Assembly (NCBI RefSeq): GCF_027594825.1
Contig: NZ_CP088930.1
Coordinates: 124,001 to 188,000, forward strand
Length of the DNA stretch: 64,000 bases
From: Serratia liquefaciens
GTDB lineage: Bacteria; Pseudomonadota; Gammaproteobacteria; Enterobacterales; Enterobacteriaceae
Direction: 5' to 3'
The notes beneath the pieces were generated by a model. That model made no database searches, was not told the DNA's origin, and saw only the letters and a program-made list of their open reading frames with translations. Numbering within the stretch: the stretch's first letter is position 1; every line of letters starts with the position of its first letter. Made by a program: the position numbers and the translations under genes. Positions 1 to 8,888 of this stretch are shown piece after piece.

Positions 1-879
1 GAGTTGATACCAGGTCTCTTGCGCCTCGGCCTTGGTGCGCCCAATGATCGGCATCACGCCAGGCAGGATCAGCAGGTGATTCGGGTTGCGGCCGGCATCG
101 GCGACAAATTTCTTCTGGCTGCGATAGAAGGCCTGGCCTTCTTCCAGCGTGGCGGCGGCGGTAAACACCACCTCGGCGGTTTCTGCGGCCAGCTGTTGTC
201 CGGCAGGCGAAGAACCGGCTTCGATGATCACCGGGCGGCCCTGCGGCGAACGAGAAATATTCAGCGGGCCCTGCACCGAGAAGTGTTTGCCTTTGTGGTT
301 GGCGGCGTGAATTTTCTCATCGATGGCATACTTGCCGCTTTGCTTGTCGCGCACGATGGCGTCTTCTTCCCAGCCGTCCCACAGTTTGTAGCTGGCTTCG
401 AGAAACTCGCGCGCCACTTCATAGCGCTCGGCGTGCGAAGGCAGATCGTCACGGCTGAAGTTGCGTGCTGCGTCGCTTGAGAACGACGTCACCACGTTCC
501 AGGCCGCGCGGCCGTGGCTGATGTGATCGATAGAGGCCATGGCGCGTGCCAGGTGGAAAGGCTGATCGAAAGTGGTGGAAGCGGTGGCCGCCAGACCGAT
601 GTGTCGAGTTCTGACCGCCAGCGCCGCCAGCAGCGTCAACGGCTCCAGGCGGGACAGGGTGGAAGGCAAACGGTGCACGCTGGTCGCCAGCGCATCGCCG
701 ACGAAGAACATATCAAAGGTGCCTTCTTCGGCCTTTTGGGCAATCCAGGTGAACCAGTCAATGTCCGTAGGTGACCCGCTGGCCCCTTCGGCACGCCAGC
801 CGCCGACGTGATGGCCCAACGCCTGAACAAACAGGCCGAGACGTAATTGACGCGATGGTGTTGAAGGTGAAGTACTCAT
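1..879 (-). CDS. LLM-class flavin-dependent monooxygenase, NtaA/SnaA/DszA family (3' end outside window)
   Basis: The reading frame starts with ATG at 879 and runs without a stop to base 1, so 293 codons are present and the C-terminus is missing. The translation has the layout of the two-component FMNH2-dependent monooxygenases: an early G-L-F-V-Q strand, the segment IDHISHGRAAWNVVTS, a later NISRSPQGRPVIIEAG, and GRNPNHLLILPGVMPIIG. These are hallmarks of the NtaA/SnaA/DszA group, which oxidise organosulfur or aminocarboxylate substrates using reduced flavin supplied by a separate reductase. The substrate cannot be told from sequence. It lies 17 bp downstream of the MmgE/PrpD gene on the same strand and is probably co-transcribed. 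No reductase gene is visible; it may lie beyond the window edge. Confidence 0.88.
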   Translation of the reverse strand, partial: MSTSPSTPSRQLRLGLFVQALGHHVGGWRAEGASGSPTDIDWFTWIAQKAEEGTFDMFFVGDALATSVHRLPSTLSRLEPLTLLAALAVRTRHIGLAATASTTFDQPFHLARAMASIDHISHGRAAWNVVTSFSSDAARNFSRDDLPSHAERYEVAREFLEASYKLWDGWEEDAIVRDKQSGKYAIDEKIHAANHKGKHFSVQGPLNISRSPQGRPVIIEAGSSPAGQQLAAETAEVVFTAAATLEEGQAFYRSQKKFVADAGRNPNHLLILPGVMPIIGRTKAEAQETWYQL

Positions 880-896
880 AATTATTCCTATATTTA

Positions 897-2216
897 TTAT
901 TGGTTTAATAATTCAATTAAGCGGCTCAGCGCGGCGGGCTGCGTTAGCGCGCAGTCCTCGATCACGCGCTCACCGTTCAAATGCGGCAGCAATAGCAGGA
1001 TGCTGCGCAGTTTCGCGCCGACGTCGGTCTGTCGGGCGGCGGTTTGCTTTCTTGTGACGATGTCACTTAATTGGCGGCCGTCGTGCAGCGTTAGCGTGAC
1101 GCGGTGGAAGCGTAATTCCGCATCCAGCTCGTCTGGCGGTGCCGTCAGGTCTGCATGGCGTTCAACCCGTGCCGCCAGGGCTGAAATGTTTGGGTCAACG
1201 AGGGCCTCACCGTAGTGCATCAAGGGTACGGTGCCGCTGTACAACGCATCGGCGATGACATATTCCAGGCTGAAACGCGCTTCAACTCCGTTTGACGGGC
1301 GGCGAATATAGGGCGCGGTATCGGCACCGGGGGGAAAACTGACCTGGATCTTGGCGATGGCAGCGGGAATATCCCCGACGGCAATGCCTTGTTCGAGCAG
1401 GCGCTCGCGCAGGATAAATGCGGCCTCCGCTGCGCTGTGGGTGCCGCCGCAGGTGGGATAGCGTTTAAATTCCAGCCCCGGTTGCAGGATACGCCACGGC
1501 GCCCCCCAATCGGCCGTCAACAGCTCGGGCCGCTGCCGTCCGTCGCCATGCGAGCTCAACAGGCTGTCTATCACGCCTTCCGGCTGACCGGCAAAACCCA
1601 GCTGAGCCAGCAGCACGGCATTGACTGCCGCCCGAGCGGCGATCCCTGCGTGCAACGGCTTGGCGGCCGATCCGAACTGGCTGCGCAGCCCGGCGGCCTG
1701 GGTGGCAGCCAGCCCAAGGGCGACCTGCGTTTGCTGCAAGGTGAGTTGTAAATAGCGTGACGCCGCCGCAGTGGCGGCAACGGCGCCCAGGGTGGCCGTG
1801 CTGTGAAATCCCAACTGATAGTGTTGAGTACCGGCAGCCAGTCCCAGTCGTCCGGCTGCCTCTACGCCAACGACATAGGCGGTCAGTAGCGCGTCAACGT
1901 CCGGGTTATCGCCGGTCAACGCCAGCAGTGCAGAGAGCACCACCGTGCTGGGGTGCCCGCGCAGCGCGGGGTGGTAATCGTCAAAATCCAACGAATGGCT
2001 GATATAGCCGAAATAGAGCGCACGGTTTTCGGCACCGACCGGCGGGAACACTGTTTTTACCGCTGTCAGGCCGCTGTCGGTGAGTGCGCCCTGGGCGATC
2101 GGTAATGCGCAGGCGAAATAATCTATCAGCCCAAGGCGGGCGGCCGACAGGGCTGATGCTTCGGGCAGGCTGTCCAGCACCCGACGGGCAAATTGAGCGG
2201 TTATGAGCGATGACAA
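897..2216 (-). CDS. MmgE/PrpD family protein
   Basis: The 439-residue product has the PrpD fold signature: an N-terminal helical segment (LIDYFACALPIAQ), then G-H-P-S-T-V-V-L-S near residue 87, L-G-F-H-S-T-A-T-L-G near 133, and L-E-F-K-R-Y-P-T-C-G-G-T-H near 248. The family includes 2-methylcitrate dehydratase and aconitate-decarboxylase-like enzymes, but many members next to monooxygenases have unknown substrates, so no reaction is assigned. The start is a TTG codon at 2216; no in-frame ATG precedes or closely follows it, and a CAGGT Shine-Dalgarno-like sequence lies just upstream. It is the first gene of a two-gene operon with the flavin monooxygenase. A 2-methylcitrate role is unlikely because no prp genes are nearby. 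Confidence 0.88.
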   Translation of the reverse strand: MSSLITAQFARRVLDSLPEASALSAARLGLIDYFACALPIAQGALTDSGLTAVKTVFPPVGAENRALYFGYISHSLDFDDYHPALRGHPSTVVLSALLALTGDNPDVDALLTAYVVGVEAAGRLGLAAGTQHYQLGFHSTATLGAVAATAAASRYLQLTLQQTQVALGLAATQAAGLRSQFGSAAKPLHAGIAARAAVNAVLLAQLGFAGQPEGVIDSLLSSHGDGRQRPELLTADWGAPWRILQPGLEFKRYPTCGGTHSAAEAAFILRERLLEQGIAVGDIPAAIAKIQVSFPPGADTAPYIRRPSNGVEARFSLEYVIADALYSGTVPLMHYGEALVDPNISALAARVERHADLTAPPDELDAELRFHRVTLTLHDGRQLSDIVTRKQTAARQTDVGAKLRSILLLLPHLNGERVIEDCALTQPAALSRLIELLNQ

Positions 2217-2316
2217 GATAGAAAACCTGATTTTTTATGCGGTTATGTGCCGGCCTGCGATTCAGATTTCATTGTGTGGCGATTTCATTGACCCCGAAAG
2301 AACGAACGGAAATTTC

Positions 2317-2335
2317 ATATTTCAAAATGGAATAT
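2317..2335. promoter_or_regulatory. Inverted repeat upstream of the PrpD/monooxygenase operon
   Basis: ATATTTC and GGAATAT face each other across AAAAT, seven-base arms with one mismatch. It lies about 100 bp upstream of the TTG start at 2216 in otherwise non-coding, AT-richer sequence, so it may be an operator. No regulator gene for it is intact in the window. Confidence 0.3.
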
Positions 2336-2441
2336 CACGAACGCCGTTCCCGGCAATAAAGCTGGCCCAATGCCGCATGGCATCTGGCTTAGTCATTTTA
2401 AGGCAAAGCAAAGTCGCAATTTGGCGTAAGAAAAAAGGGCG

Positions 2442-2540
2442 CTAAAGCGGGAACAGTTGTTCACTCAGCAGATCGATAAACACCCGCAGTCGGTGCGTGA
2501 GATGTTTACTGGGGAGCCAAAGAATTTTAAAGCTGCCAAT
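2442..2540 (-). pseudogene. C-terminal remnant of a LysR-type regulator
   Basis: Reading the minus strand from 2540 to the TAG stop at 2442-2444 gives 32 residues, including LPSKHLTHRLRVFIDLLSEQ followed by LFPL. This is the typical last helix of LysR-family substrate-binding domains. A TAG codon at 2541-2543 closes the frame immediately upstream and no further LysR sequence is visible, so only the tail survives. It probably marks a deletion that removed the rest of the regulator. Confidence 0.6.
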
Positions 2541-2667
2541 CTATGTTTGGCAGCAGGGCATCATGCTCTCCGGTGGGGTGTTCGCGGCGCTGGCGACGGC
2601 GACGATCGCGCTTAAAATCAGGCTCTACCATCGAATGGGCGCCGCAGTGACTCACGGCGTCACTTAA
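2530..2667 (+). pseudogene. C-terminal remnant of a membrane protein, possibly a transporter
   Basis: On the plus strand an open frame ending in TAA at 2665-2667 reads through GIMLSGGVFAALATATIAL and then a basic tail (KIRLYHRMG). This looks like the last transmembrane helix and cytoplasmic tail of an MFS-type transporter. There is no start codon or ribosome site and the frame begins inside the oppositely oriented LysR remnant. I infer that the two tails are what remains of a once larger locus. The identity as MFS is a guess from one helix. Confidence 0.4.
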
Positions 2668-3523
2668 TCATTGCCATAACCTGTTGGAACAGGGTGCTGT
2701 GGGGATTGGCCAACTCGTTAACCAGCGTGAAATGGTTGTTGTGCCGATCTTCCAACAGCGCCACATTCAGCCCTTTTTCCCGACAGGCGGCGAAGTAAGC
2801 CAGCGTCTGGTTTCTGAACCCCTGAGTTTCTTTGGCGCCGACGTCGAGCAGGATCTGAGGCGCATTCGCCTTTTCCGGCAGCATAAACAGTGGACTGAGG
2901 GTTGCCGCCTGTTCCGGCGTCAGGCGCATCCAGTCATTGATGTAGATATCACACAGCGGTCGGATGTCGTACAGGCCGCTCAGCGCCAGCGCCCCTTTGA
3001 TCACGTTGACGGGCACCTGATACCGGTGCTGCCAGTCATCGGCAATCAGCATGCCGCACAGGTGGCCGCCGGCCGAGCTGCCGCTGACAAAGATGCGTTC
3101 TGGGTCGATGCCGTATTGGCCGGCATGGTGGTAAAGCCAGGCTATTGCGCTGCGAACCTCGCGGACGATTTCTGCCAGCGTGGCTTCAGGTTGCAAGGTG
3201 TATTCCAGCGTGGCGACCGCTACGCCATGCTGGGTGAAGTTTGCCGCCATCGAACAGGCTTCTTCCTTACGCTGGGAGTGCCAATAGCCGCCGTGAATAA
3301 ACACCAACAGTGGGGAAGGCTGGCGGGGGGCAGGGAATAAATCTAGGCGCTCGGCGACGCCCATCCCGTAGTGGATATCGTAAATCCCCGGCGTCTGCGC
3401 TTTGGCCTGCGCGGCCAGTTGTTCATATTGCGCCATGCAGGCGTCAAAATTTTCTACCGAGGCGCGGGCGTTGTACTGCACGGCGCGCATGGACAGATCA
3501 TCAAACAGCAGGTCGATTTTCAT
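2660..3523 (-). CDS. Alpha/beta hydrolase, kynurenine formamidase/esterase-like
   Basis: This 287-residue protein has the HGGYW oxyanion-hole motif at residues 77-81 and the nucleophile elbow GSSAGG at 148-153 (Ser150). A plausible acid and base follow near the C-terminus (DVGAKE, then HNNHFTL). The arrangement matches the BD-FAE / arylformamidase-like branch of alpha/beta hydrolases (hormone-sensitive-lipase type HGG). No signal peptide is present, so it is cytoplasmic. The ATG at 3523 is preceded by a strong AAGGAGAG site. It is divergent from the DHA2 efflux gene at 3710 and may share a control region with it. No other tryptophan-catabolic gene is nearby, so the substrate is open. Confidence 0.85.
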   Translation of the reverse strand: MKIDLLFDDLSMRAVQYNARASVENFDACMAQYEQLAAQAKAQTPGIYDIHYGMGVAERLDLFPAPRQPSPLLVFIHGGYWHSQRKEEACSMAANFTQHGVAVATLEYTLQPEATLAEIVREVRSAIAWLYHHAGQYGIDPERIFVSGSSAGGHLCGMLIADDWQHRYQVPVNVIKGALALSGLYDIRPLCDIYINDWMRLTPEQAATLSPLFMLPEKANAPQILLDVGAKETQGFRNQTLAYFAACREKGLNVALLEDRHNNHFTLVNELANPHSTLFQQVMAMIK

Positions 3524-3709
3524 TGTCTATCTCTCCTTGAAGGGGTCCCTCATCATCTACCTGAAGCCGTTTTGGCGTTTGCTTGTTAATGCGGGTACGA
3601 GTCCACCGTGATAAGGCGTTTGATGCACTGATAAACTGCATTTGCTGCGCCTTCCGCCTTCTCTGCGGACGGCATAGGCTACTGACAGGTTCTTTCAGGA
3701 GTCAGCAAC

Positions 3710-5146
3710 ATGAAGTCAATAACCCAACATGCCAGCCCGCCGGCCAATTTGCGTGGGATCCTCGCCAGCCTTTCTTTGTCGATGCTGGTTTCCTCGCTGG
3801 GTGCCAGCATTGCCAACGTGGGCTTGCCGACGCTGGCGCAGGCGCTCAACAGCTCTTTTCAGGCGGTGCAATGGGTAGTTATCGTCTACCTGCTGGCCGT
3901 TACCACCTCGATTATTGCCATGGGCCGTTTGGGAGACAGGATGGGGCGCCGCCGTTTGTTGCTGACAGGGATTGCCCTGTTCACCCTGGCGTCCGGATTC
4001 TGTGCTGTTGCGCCCGGCATCTGGCTATTGCTGGCGGCGCGCGTTGCTCAAGGCTTGGGGGCGGCAATCATGATGGCGATGACCATGGCGCTGGTCGGTG
4101 AGACGGTGGGTAAAGAAAATACCGGCCGTGCCATGGGGTTGCTGGGCAGCATGTCGGCCATCGGCACGGCGCTTGGCCCCTCGCTGGGGGGCGCACTGAT
4201 AGTGGGTTTCGGTTGGCGGGCGATGTTTCTGGTCAACATACCGGTGGGCATAGTGGCCTTTCTGCTGGTTTATTGCTCCCTGCCGCAGGGAGAACGGCAA
4301 CGGCAAAAAGAACGCGGTCGGTTTGACTGGCCGGGGACCTTACTGCTTGGGGGGACGCTGGCCTGTTATGCGCTGTCGATGACGTTGGGGCGCGGTGACT
4401 TTGGCGTCGTCAACCTGGCGTTGTTGCTGGGCGCGGCGCTGGGGATGGGGTTATTTGTCCGGTGGCAAAAGCGTACGGCGCTCCCGTTGATCCAATTGGC
4501 GCTGTTCAGCCAACCGGGGCTGAGCGTCGGGTTGGCGATGAGTGCGCTGGTAATGACCATCATGATGACGACGCTGGTGGTAGGGCCATTTTATCTGACG
4601 CATGGGCTGGGTTTGGCGGTTGGACAAGCGGGGCTGGCGATGTCGGCGGGGCCGATAGTCGCCGCGTTGCTCGGGGTACCGGCCGGTCGGTGGGTAGATC
4701 GCTTCGGGGCGCAAAGGATCACTCTGGTGGGGCTGACGACCATGGCTCTCGGGGCAGGCATCATGGCGATGATGTCGCTGAATCAGGGCGTGATCGGCTA
4801 TGTGGCTCCCCTGTGCCTGATGACGCTGGGCTATGCGCTCTTTCAGGTCGCCAACAATACGGCCTTGATGAAGCATGCCGCCCCCGAGCAGCGTGGGGTG
4901 ATCTCCGGCATGATCAACCTCTCGCGCAACCTTGGCTTGATCACCGGCGCCTCGGCCATGGGGGCGTTGTTTCTGATGGCAACCCACACCGGCGATATCA
5001 AGTTGGCTTCGTCACATGCCGTTGCGAATGGCATGCAGATCACCTACCTGGTCGCCGGCGCGCTGGCGGCGTTTGCGCTGGTGATGGCGGCCAGAAACGG
5101 TGGTGTCCGCCCGCCCGAGGATGATTACAGCAGGTCGCCCCGGTAG
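3710..5146 (+). CDS. MFS transporter, DHA2 family (drug:H+ antiporter)
   Basis: The product has 478 residues and about fourteen hydrophobic segments, the size and topology of DHA2 efflux pumps. Motif A is visible between the second and third helices as GRLGDRMGRRRLL, and an antiporter-type motif C region follows (G-P-S-L-G-G-A-L-I). It would sit in the inner membrane and export a small toxic or signalling compound; the substrate is unknown. The ATG at 3710 follows an AGGAG site at a good distance. It is a single gene, divergent from the esterase and convergent with the LVIVD-repeat gene, whose stop lies 15 bp away. Confidence 0.9.
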   Translation: MKSITQHASPPANLRGILASLSLSMLVSSLGASIANVGLPTLAQALNSSFQAVQWVVIVYLLAVTTSIIAMGRLGDRMGRRRLLLTGIALFTLASGFCAVAPGIWLLLAARVAQGLGAAIMMAMTMALVGETVGKENTGRAMGLLGSMSAIGTALGPSLGGALIVGFGWRAMFLVNIPVGIVAFLLVYCSLPQGERQRQKERGRFDWPGTLLLGGTLACYALSMTLGRGDFGVVNLALLLGAALGMGLFVRWQKRTALPLIQLALFSQPGLSVGLAMSALVMTIMMTTLVVGPFYLTHGLGLAVGQAGLAMSAGPIVAALLGVPAGRWVDRFGAQRITLVGLTTMALGAGIMAMMSLNQGVIGYVAPLCLMTLGYALFQVANNTALMKHAAPEQRGVISGMINLSRNLGLITGASAMGALFLMATHTGDIKLASSHAVANGMQITYLVAGALAAFALVMAARNGGVRPPEDDYSRSPR

Positions 5147-5160
5147 GCGATATGAATTTT

Positions 5161-6408
5161 TCAGCCCAGATATTCAATGATCGACAAACCGCCGTTGTAA
5201 TCCGTGCTGTAAATGATCCCCTGAGCGTCGACAAAGACGTCGCACGACTGAATAACCTGCGGACGATCAGGGCGTGTGTCCATCATCCTCTGCGGCGCAG
5301 CGGGAACCAAAGCGCCGGTTTCCTTCGGTTGATAAGGGTTGCTGATGTCGTAGGCGCGAACGCCGGCATTTTGGTAAGTGGCGAAAATCAGCGTCGAACT
5401 GATAAAGCTGCCGGGACGGTTCTCATGCAGATTATGGGGCCCGAAGTGCGCGCCTTTGCTGACGTAATCGCGTTCATCCGGCTGCGGGAAGGTCGCGATG
5501 CTCACCGGGTTGGTCGGTTGGCGGATATCAAACAGCCAGATCAACTTTTCGCCGTCCTGCTGGTTGTCGAGCACCGCCTCGTCCAACACCACCAGCAGAT
5601 CCCGATCCGGTAGCGGCAGTGCGGTGTGGGTGCCGCCGCCAAACGGCGGGCTCCAGTTGCGATGGGCAATTAACTGCGGTTGACTGCGATCCTTGATGTC
5701 CAACAGGGTCAGCCCCCCGTCGCGCCAGCTGGCATAGGCGGTATCGCCGCTGATGATCGCATGGTGCAGAGCGTAGCGCTTGCCCTCCGGCCAGTTGGGC
5801 GTTTCACCCCCGGCGCTGTGCATGCCCGGCAGCCACCAACGCCCGGCAATTTGCGGATGGCGAGGGTCGGCCAGATCGACGGTCAAAAAAATGTAGTCGC
5901 TATAGCCGTCGATCAGCGCCGAAACGTAAGCCCAACGACCGCCCACGTACCAGATGCGGTGCACGCCGATGCCCTCCAGCGCCAGAAAACCAATCTCCCG
6001 TGGCCGGTCCGGGGTGGAAATGTCGAAAATACGCATCCCGGCGCTCCAGCCGCGGAGATCGCTGTTAGATACGGTCTGGCTGATGGCGCGGGTGTAATAG
6101 ACTTTTTCATCGGCGAAGCGGACGTCGGCAAATAAATCCCGGGCGTTAATCACCAGCAGCAAATCGTCATGCGTCTGTAAATGCACATTCCAGGTGCCGG
6201 CAGGCGCAGGGATAAAGCCGGCGGGCCGTGGGTGCTTCGCATCGCGCACGTCGACGATGGAAAACCCCTGCGAAACCATATGGCCGATATAGGCATAGCC
6301 CCGATGGACCATCACTTGCACGCCGTCCGGCCTGCCGCCCTGATCGCTGTGGCCGATCAGCCGCATATTGCGGCTGTACTCGGGCTGCTCAAGGGGTTGC
6401 GTTGCCAT
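5161..6408 (-). CDS. LVIVD-repeat beta-propeller protein
   Basis: The 415-residue protein contains six LVIVD-type repeats, each with a hydrophobic-D-[IVL] core followed by a P-x-x-[IVPA] turn: GFSIVDVRDAKHPRP, GMRIFDISTPDRPRE, FLTVDLADPRHPQI, GLTLLDIKDRSQPQL, WLFDIRQPTNPVS and GVRAYDISNPYQPKE. Six such units suggest a six-bladed propeller. No signal peptide is seen, which is unusual because many LVIVD proteins are surface exposed. The start ATG at 6408 has an AGGAG site 5 bases upstream and follows the stop of the upstream binding-protein gene by 9 bp, so the two form an operon. Function is unknown; a sugar-lactone or binding role is only a guess from context. Confidence 0.85.
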   Translation of the reverse strand: MATQPLEQPEYSRNMRLIGHSDQGGRPDGVQVMVHRGYAYIGHMVSQGFSIVDVRDAKHPRPAGFIPAPAGTWNVHLQTHDDLLLVINARDLFADVRFADEKVYYTRAISQTVSNSDLRGWSAGMRIFDISTPDRPREIGFLALEGIGVHRIWYVGGRWAYVSALIDGYSDYIFLTVDLADPRHPQIAGRWWLPGMHSAGGETPNWPEGKRYALHHAIISGDTAYASWRDGGLTLLDIKDRSQPQLIAHRNWSPPFGGGTHTALPLPDRDLLVVLDEAVLDNQQDGEKLIWLFDIRQPTNPVSIATFPQPDERDYVSKGAHFGPHNLHENRPGSFISSTLIFATYQNAGVRAYDISNPYQPKETGALVPAAPQRMMDTRPDRPQVIQSCDVFVDAQGIIYSTDYNGGLSIIEYLG

Positions 6409-6417
6409 CTCCGCTCC

Positions 6418-7491
6418 TTATTTTTTAGCCTGTTGCGCTTCAAGCGTGGCGAACCAGGGGGCGATGAAATCGTCCGATTTACCCCAGTCCGGGATCACTT
6501 TCGCCAGAGAAGCGACGTTGGTGGCCTGCGGATGGCTGAGCAACAGGGCTTGCGGGATCGCCGCAGCTTTAAATTCATAGGTCGCCGGGGTTTTCTCGCC
6601 GCCAATTTTATTGGCCACCAGACGCAGGTTAACGGCGCCGATCAGCTTGGGATCAACCGCCACGCTGAGCTTCCAGGCGCTGTCTTTAGCGCGCATCAGC
6701 GCCAGATCCTGGTTGGAGATATCGATACTGTAGAGTTTGATTTCGGTGCGGCCATTCTCCTGCAGGGCCTTATAGGCACCCTGGCTAAACGCATCCCAGG
6801 TGCCCCAGATGGCATCGATTTTGCCCTTCGGGTATTTGGCCAGGATCGCGCCAATCTTGTTGGCCGTATCGCCCTGAACGTCAGAGGACACCGCACCGAT
6901 GGATTCAAGCTCTTTAATGCCGGGCTGTTGTTTGAGCAGTTTCTGGTACTGCGCCTGACGCCGCTCCATGGGTGGGAACCCCGCGACCCATAGCTTGATG
7001 ATATTCGCCTGACCGTTGAAATCTTTTACCAGTTGGCCAAATGAAAGATCGGTTAATGAAGCGTCGTCCTGCTGGCTGAGGGTCACGCCCGGAATTTCGC
7101 CCTGCACGGCGGTATCAAAGGCGGCCACCGCAATGCCGCTGTCGGCGATGCGTTTGAGCAGGGCGGTTGAGTAGGGATCGCGCCCCTGTGACAGAATAAT
7201 GCCGTCGTATTTCTGGCTGATGGCCTGGTTGACGAAGTCCTGGAATTTGGCGTCGTCACCGTTGGTCAGGAAGGTATTGACCTGAAAGCCCAGCTTGCGG
7301 CCTTCCTGCACTGCTCCGGATACGAACTGCGTAGTATTGTCGTCCGAGCCCAAATTGCGGATCACCGCAATGCGGATCGGCCCCTGATGATTCGCTATCG
7401 CTGCCGGGATCGGGGCGGCTGTGGAGGCGGACAATGCGGGAAACACGGCGAACAGGCTTAGCGCCAGAAGTGAGGTGTTGAACAATTTCAT
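6418..7491 (-). CDS. Periplasmic sugar-type ABC substrate-binding protein
   Basis: The 357-residue product begins with a signal peptide (LLALSLFAVFPALSASTAA) and continues as a type I periplasmic-binding domain of the RbsB/LacI class: PIRIAVIRNLGSDDNTTQFV, then DGIILSQGRDPYSTALLKRI, and later DAIWGTWDAFSQGAYKAL. Such proteins deliver ribose-, inositol- or rhizopine-like ligands to an ABC importer. No permease or ATPase gene is adjacent. Instead the next gene is the LVIVD-repeat protein 9 bp downstream. It is divergent from hcxA with about 220 bp between the starts. Ligand unknown. Confidence 0.88.
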   Translation of the reverse strand: MKLFNTSLLALSLFAVFPALSASTAAPIPAAIANHQGPIRIAVIRNLGSDDNTTQFVSGAVQEGRKLGFQVNTFLTNGDDAKFQDFVNQAISQKYDGIILSQGRDPYSTALLKRIADSGIAVAAFDTAVQGEIPGVTLSQQDDASLTDLSFGQLVKDFNGQANIIKLWVAGFPPMERRQAQYQKLLKQQPGIKELESIGAVSSDVQGDTANKIGAILAKYPKGKIDAIWGTWDAFSQGAYKALQENGRTEIKLYSIDISNQDLALMRAKDSAWKLSVAVDPKLIGAVNLRLVANKIGGEKTPATYEFKAAAIPQALLLSHPQATNVASLAKVIPDWGKSDDFIAPWFATLEAQQAKK

Positions 7492-7536
7492 TGAGTTTTA
7501 CCCTGCATGGTTAAGCATCATTAAAAAGCGAGAGGA

Positions 7537-7584
7537 CAATTCATCGTCACCATTGGGATGGCTTTTTATTGAAAGGATGAATTG
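7537..7584. promoter_or_regulatory. Inverted repeat in the shared SBP/hcxA promoter region
   Basis: CAATTCATC at 7537-7545 and GATGAATTG at 7576-7584 are perfect nine-base complements separated by 30 bp. The pair sits between two divergent start codons (7491 minus and 7715 plus), where a shared operator or a 5' leader stem would be expected. Function is inferred from position only. Confidence 0.35.
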
Positions 7585-7714
7585 TGGCAGCCAGTTTCCA
7601 TGGCGGGCCGGCGGATGACAATGAACGAAAAAACATAAGCTAATGCAAAAGAGTATTAGTGATTGGCGTCCTCGCCCCTATGATGGCAACAGCAGATAAA
7701 ATAAGGACTTGAGC

Positions 7715-8803
7715 ATGAGTGATAACTCCATCCGCGTGGTCGCCGGCCCCGCCAACTATTTCGCTTACCCCGGAGCCATTGACCAGCTGGCGCAATTTTA
7801 TTCCCCGCAGCAGCTGAGAAATGCGCTCTGGGTGTATGGCGAGCGCGCATTGGCGGCGGCAAAACCCTGGTTACCGGCGATATTCGACGATGCCGAGGCT
7901 CGTCGGGTGCTGTTTAACAGCCACTGCAGTGAGAGTACCGTGCAGGATATCGTGCGCCAGGCCGGCGCGGATCGGCAGGTGGTGATCGGCGTTGGCGGCG
8001 GTGCCGTGTTGGACACCGCCAAAGTGGTGGCCCGTCGCTTAGGGCTGCCGCTGGTGGCGATCCCGACCATTGCCGCCACCTGTGCCGCCTGGACGCCGCT
8101 CTCGGTATGGTACAACGACCAGGGGCAGGCATTGCGCTACGAGATTTTCAATGACGCCAACCATCTGGTGTTGGTAGAACCGGAAATTATCCTGCGTGCC
8201 CCGCGGGAATACTTGCTGGCCGGTATCGGCGACACCCTGGCAAAATGGTATGAAGCGGTGGTGCTTAGCCCGCAGCTGGAACGTTTGCCGTTAACCGTAC
8301 AACTGGGCCTCAACACCGCACTGACGCTGCGCGACGTATTGCTCAATCAAAGCGAGGCGGCGCTACAGGCTCAGGCAGAAGGGCAGTTGCGTCAGGACTT
8401 CCTTAATGTGCTGGAGGCGATTATCGCCGGCGGTGGTTTGGTGGGCGGGCTGGGCGATCGCTATACCCGCATTGCCGCCGCGCATTCGGTGCATAACGGC
8501 CTGACCGCGCTACCGCAAACCGATGCCTTCTTGCATGGCACCAAGGTGGCGTACGGTATTCTGGTGCAGAGCGCACTGTTGGGGCAGCCGGAAACCGTGG
8601 CGCAGCTGATAGCGCTTTACCGGCGGTTGGATTTGCCGGTCAGTCTGGCAGCGTTGCAGGTGGATATTCATGATGACACGCAAATCAAACGGCTGATCGA
8701 ACGCACCCTGCAACAGGGCGAGTCGATTCACCTGCTGCCGATTGCGATCAACGATTCCAGCTTGCGCGCTGCGCTTAACTTTGTGGAGTCTCAGAGCGCG
8801 TAA
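7715..8803 (+). CDS. hcxA: Iron-containing hydroxycarboxylate dehydrogenase HcxA-like
   Basis: The protein follows Escherichia coli HcxA (YbdH) closely along its length, with stretches such as TIAATCAAWTPLSVWYND and LLAGIGDTLAKWYEAVVL. It is a group III metal-dependent alcohol dehydrogenase of the glycerol-dehydrogenase type; the E. coli enzyme reduces 2-oxoacids such as 2-oxobutyrate with NADPH. The nucleotide site VIGVGGGAVLDTAK and three metal ligands are visible: Asp in GIGDTL, His in AAHSVHNG and His in FLHGTK. I chose the ATG at 7715 (362 residues, the E. coli length) because AAGGA lies 7 bases upstream; a TTG at 7709 would overlap that site. The gene stands alone and converges on the large unknown cassette. 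Confidence 0.9.
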   Translation: MSDNSIRVVAGPANYFAYPGAIDQLAQFYSPQQLRNALWVYGERALAAAKPWLPAIFDDAEARRVLFNSHCSESTVQDIVRQAGADRQVVIGVGGGAVLDTAKVVARRLGLPLVAIPTIAATCAAWTPLSVWYNDQGQALRYEIFNDANHLVLVEPEIILRAPREYLLAGIGDTLAKWYEAVVLSPQLERLPLTVQLGLNTALTLRDVLLNQSEAALQAQAEGQLRQDFLNVLEAIIAGGGLVGGLGDRYTRIAAAHSVHNGLTALPQTDAFLHGTKVAYGILVQSALLGQPETVAQLIALYRRLDLPVSLAALQVDIHDDTQIKRLIERTLQQGESIHLLPIAINDSSLRAALNFVESQSA

Positions 8804-8814
8804 CTGACAGGCCT

Positions 8815-8835
8815 GGGGGAAGCGGAATTTCCCCC
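8815..8835. terminator. Hairpin between hcxA and the unknown cassette
   Basis: GGGGGAA at 8815-8821 pairs with TTCCCCC at 8829-8835 across a seven-base loop. It lies between the convergent stops at 8803 and 8889. It has no clear T-run on the plus strand, so it is only a likely bidirectional stop. Confidence 0.4.
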
Positions 8836-8888
8836 GACCTGGGTTGCTCTGCATAGCCTGCCGCCGCCGCTACCGGCAGAGCTGTCGT

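Noticed and set aside
4451..5124. Overlapping frames of 178 and 220 codons on both strands within the DHA2 pump gene
   Set aside because: The GC-rich pump gene leaves open frames on other strands; the pump itself has clear helices and motif A.
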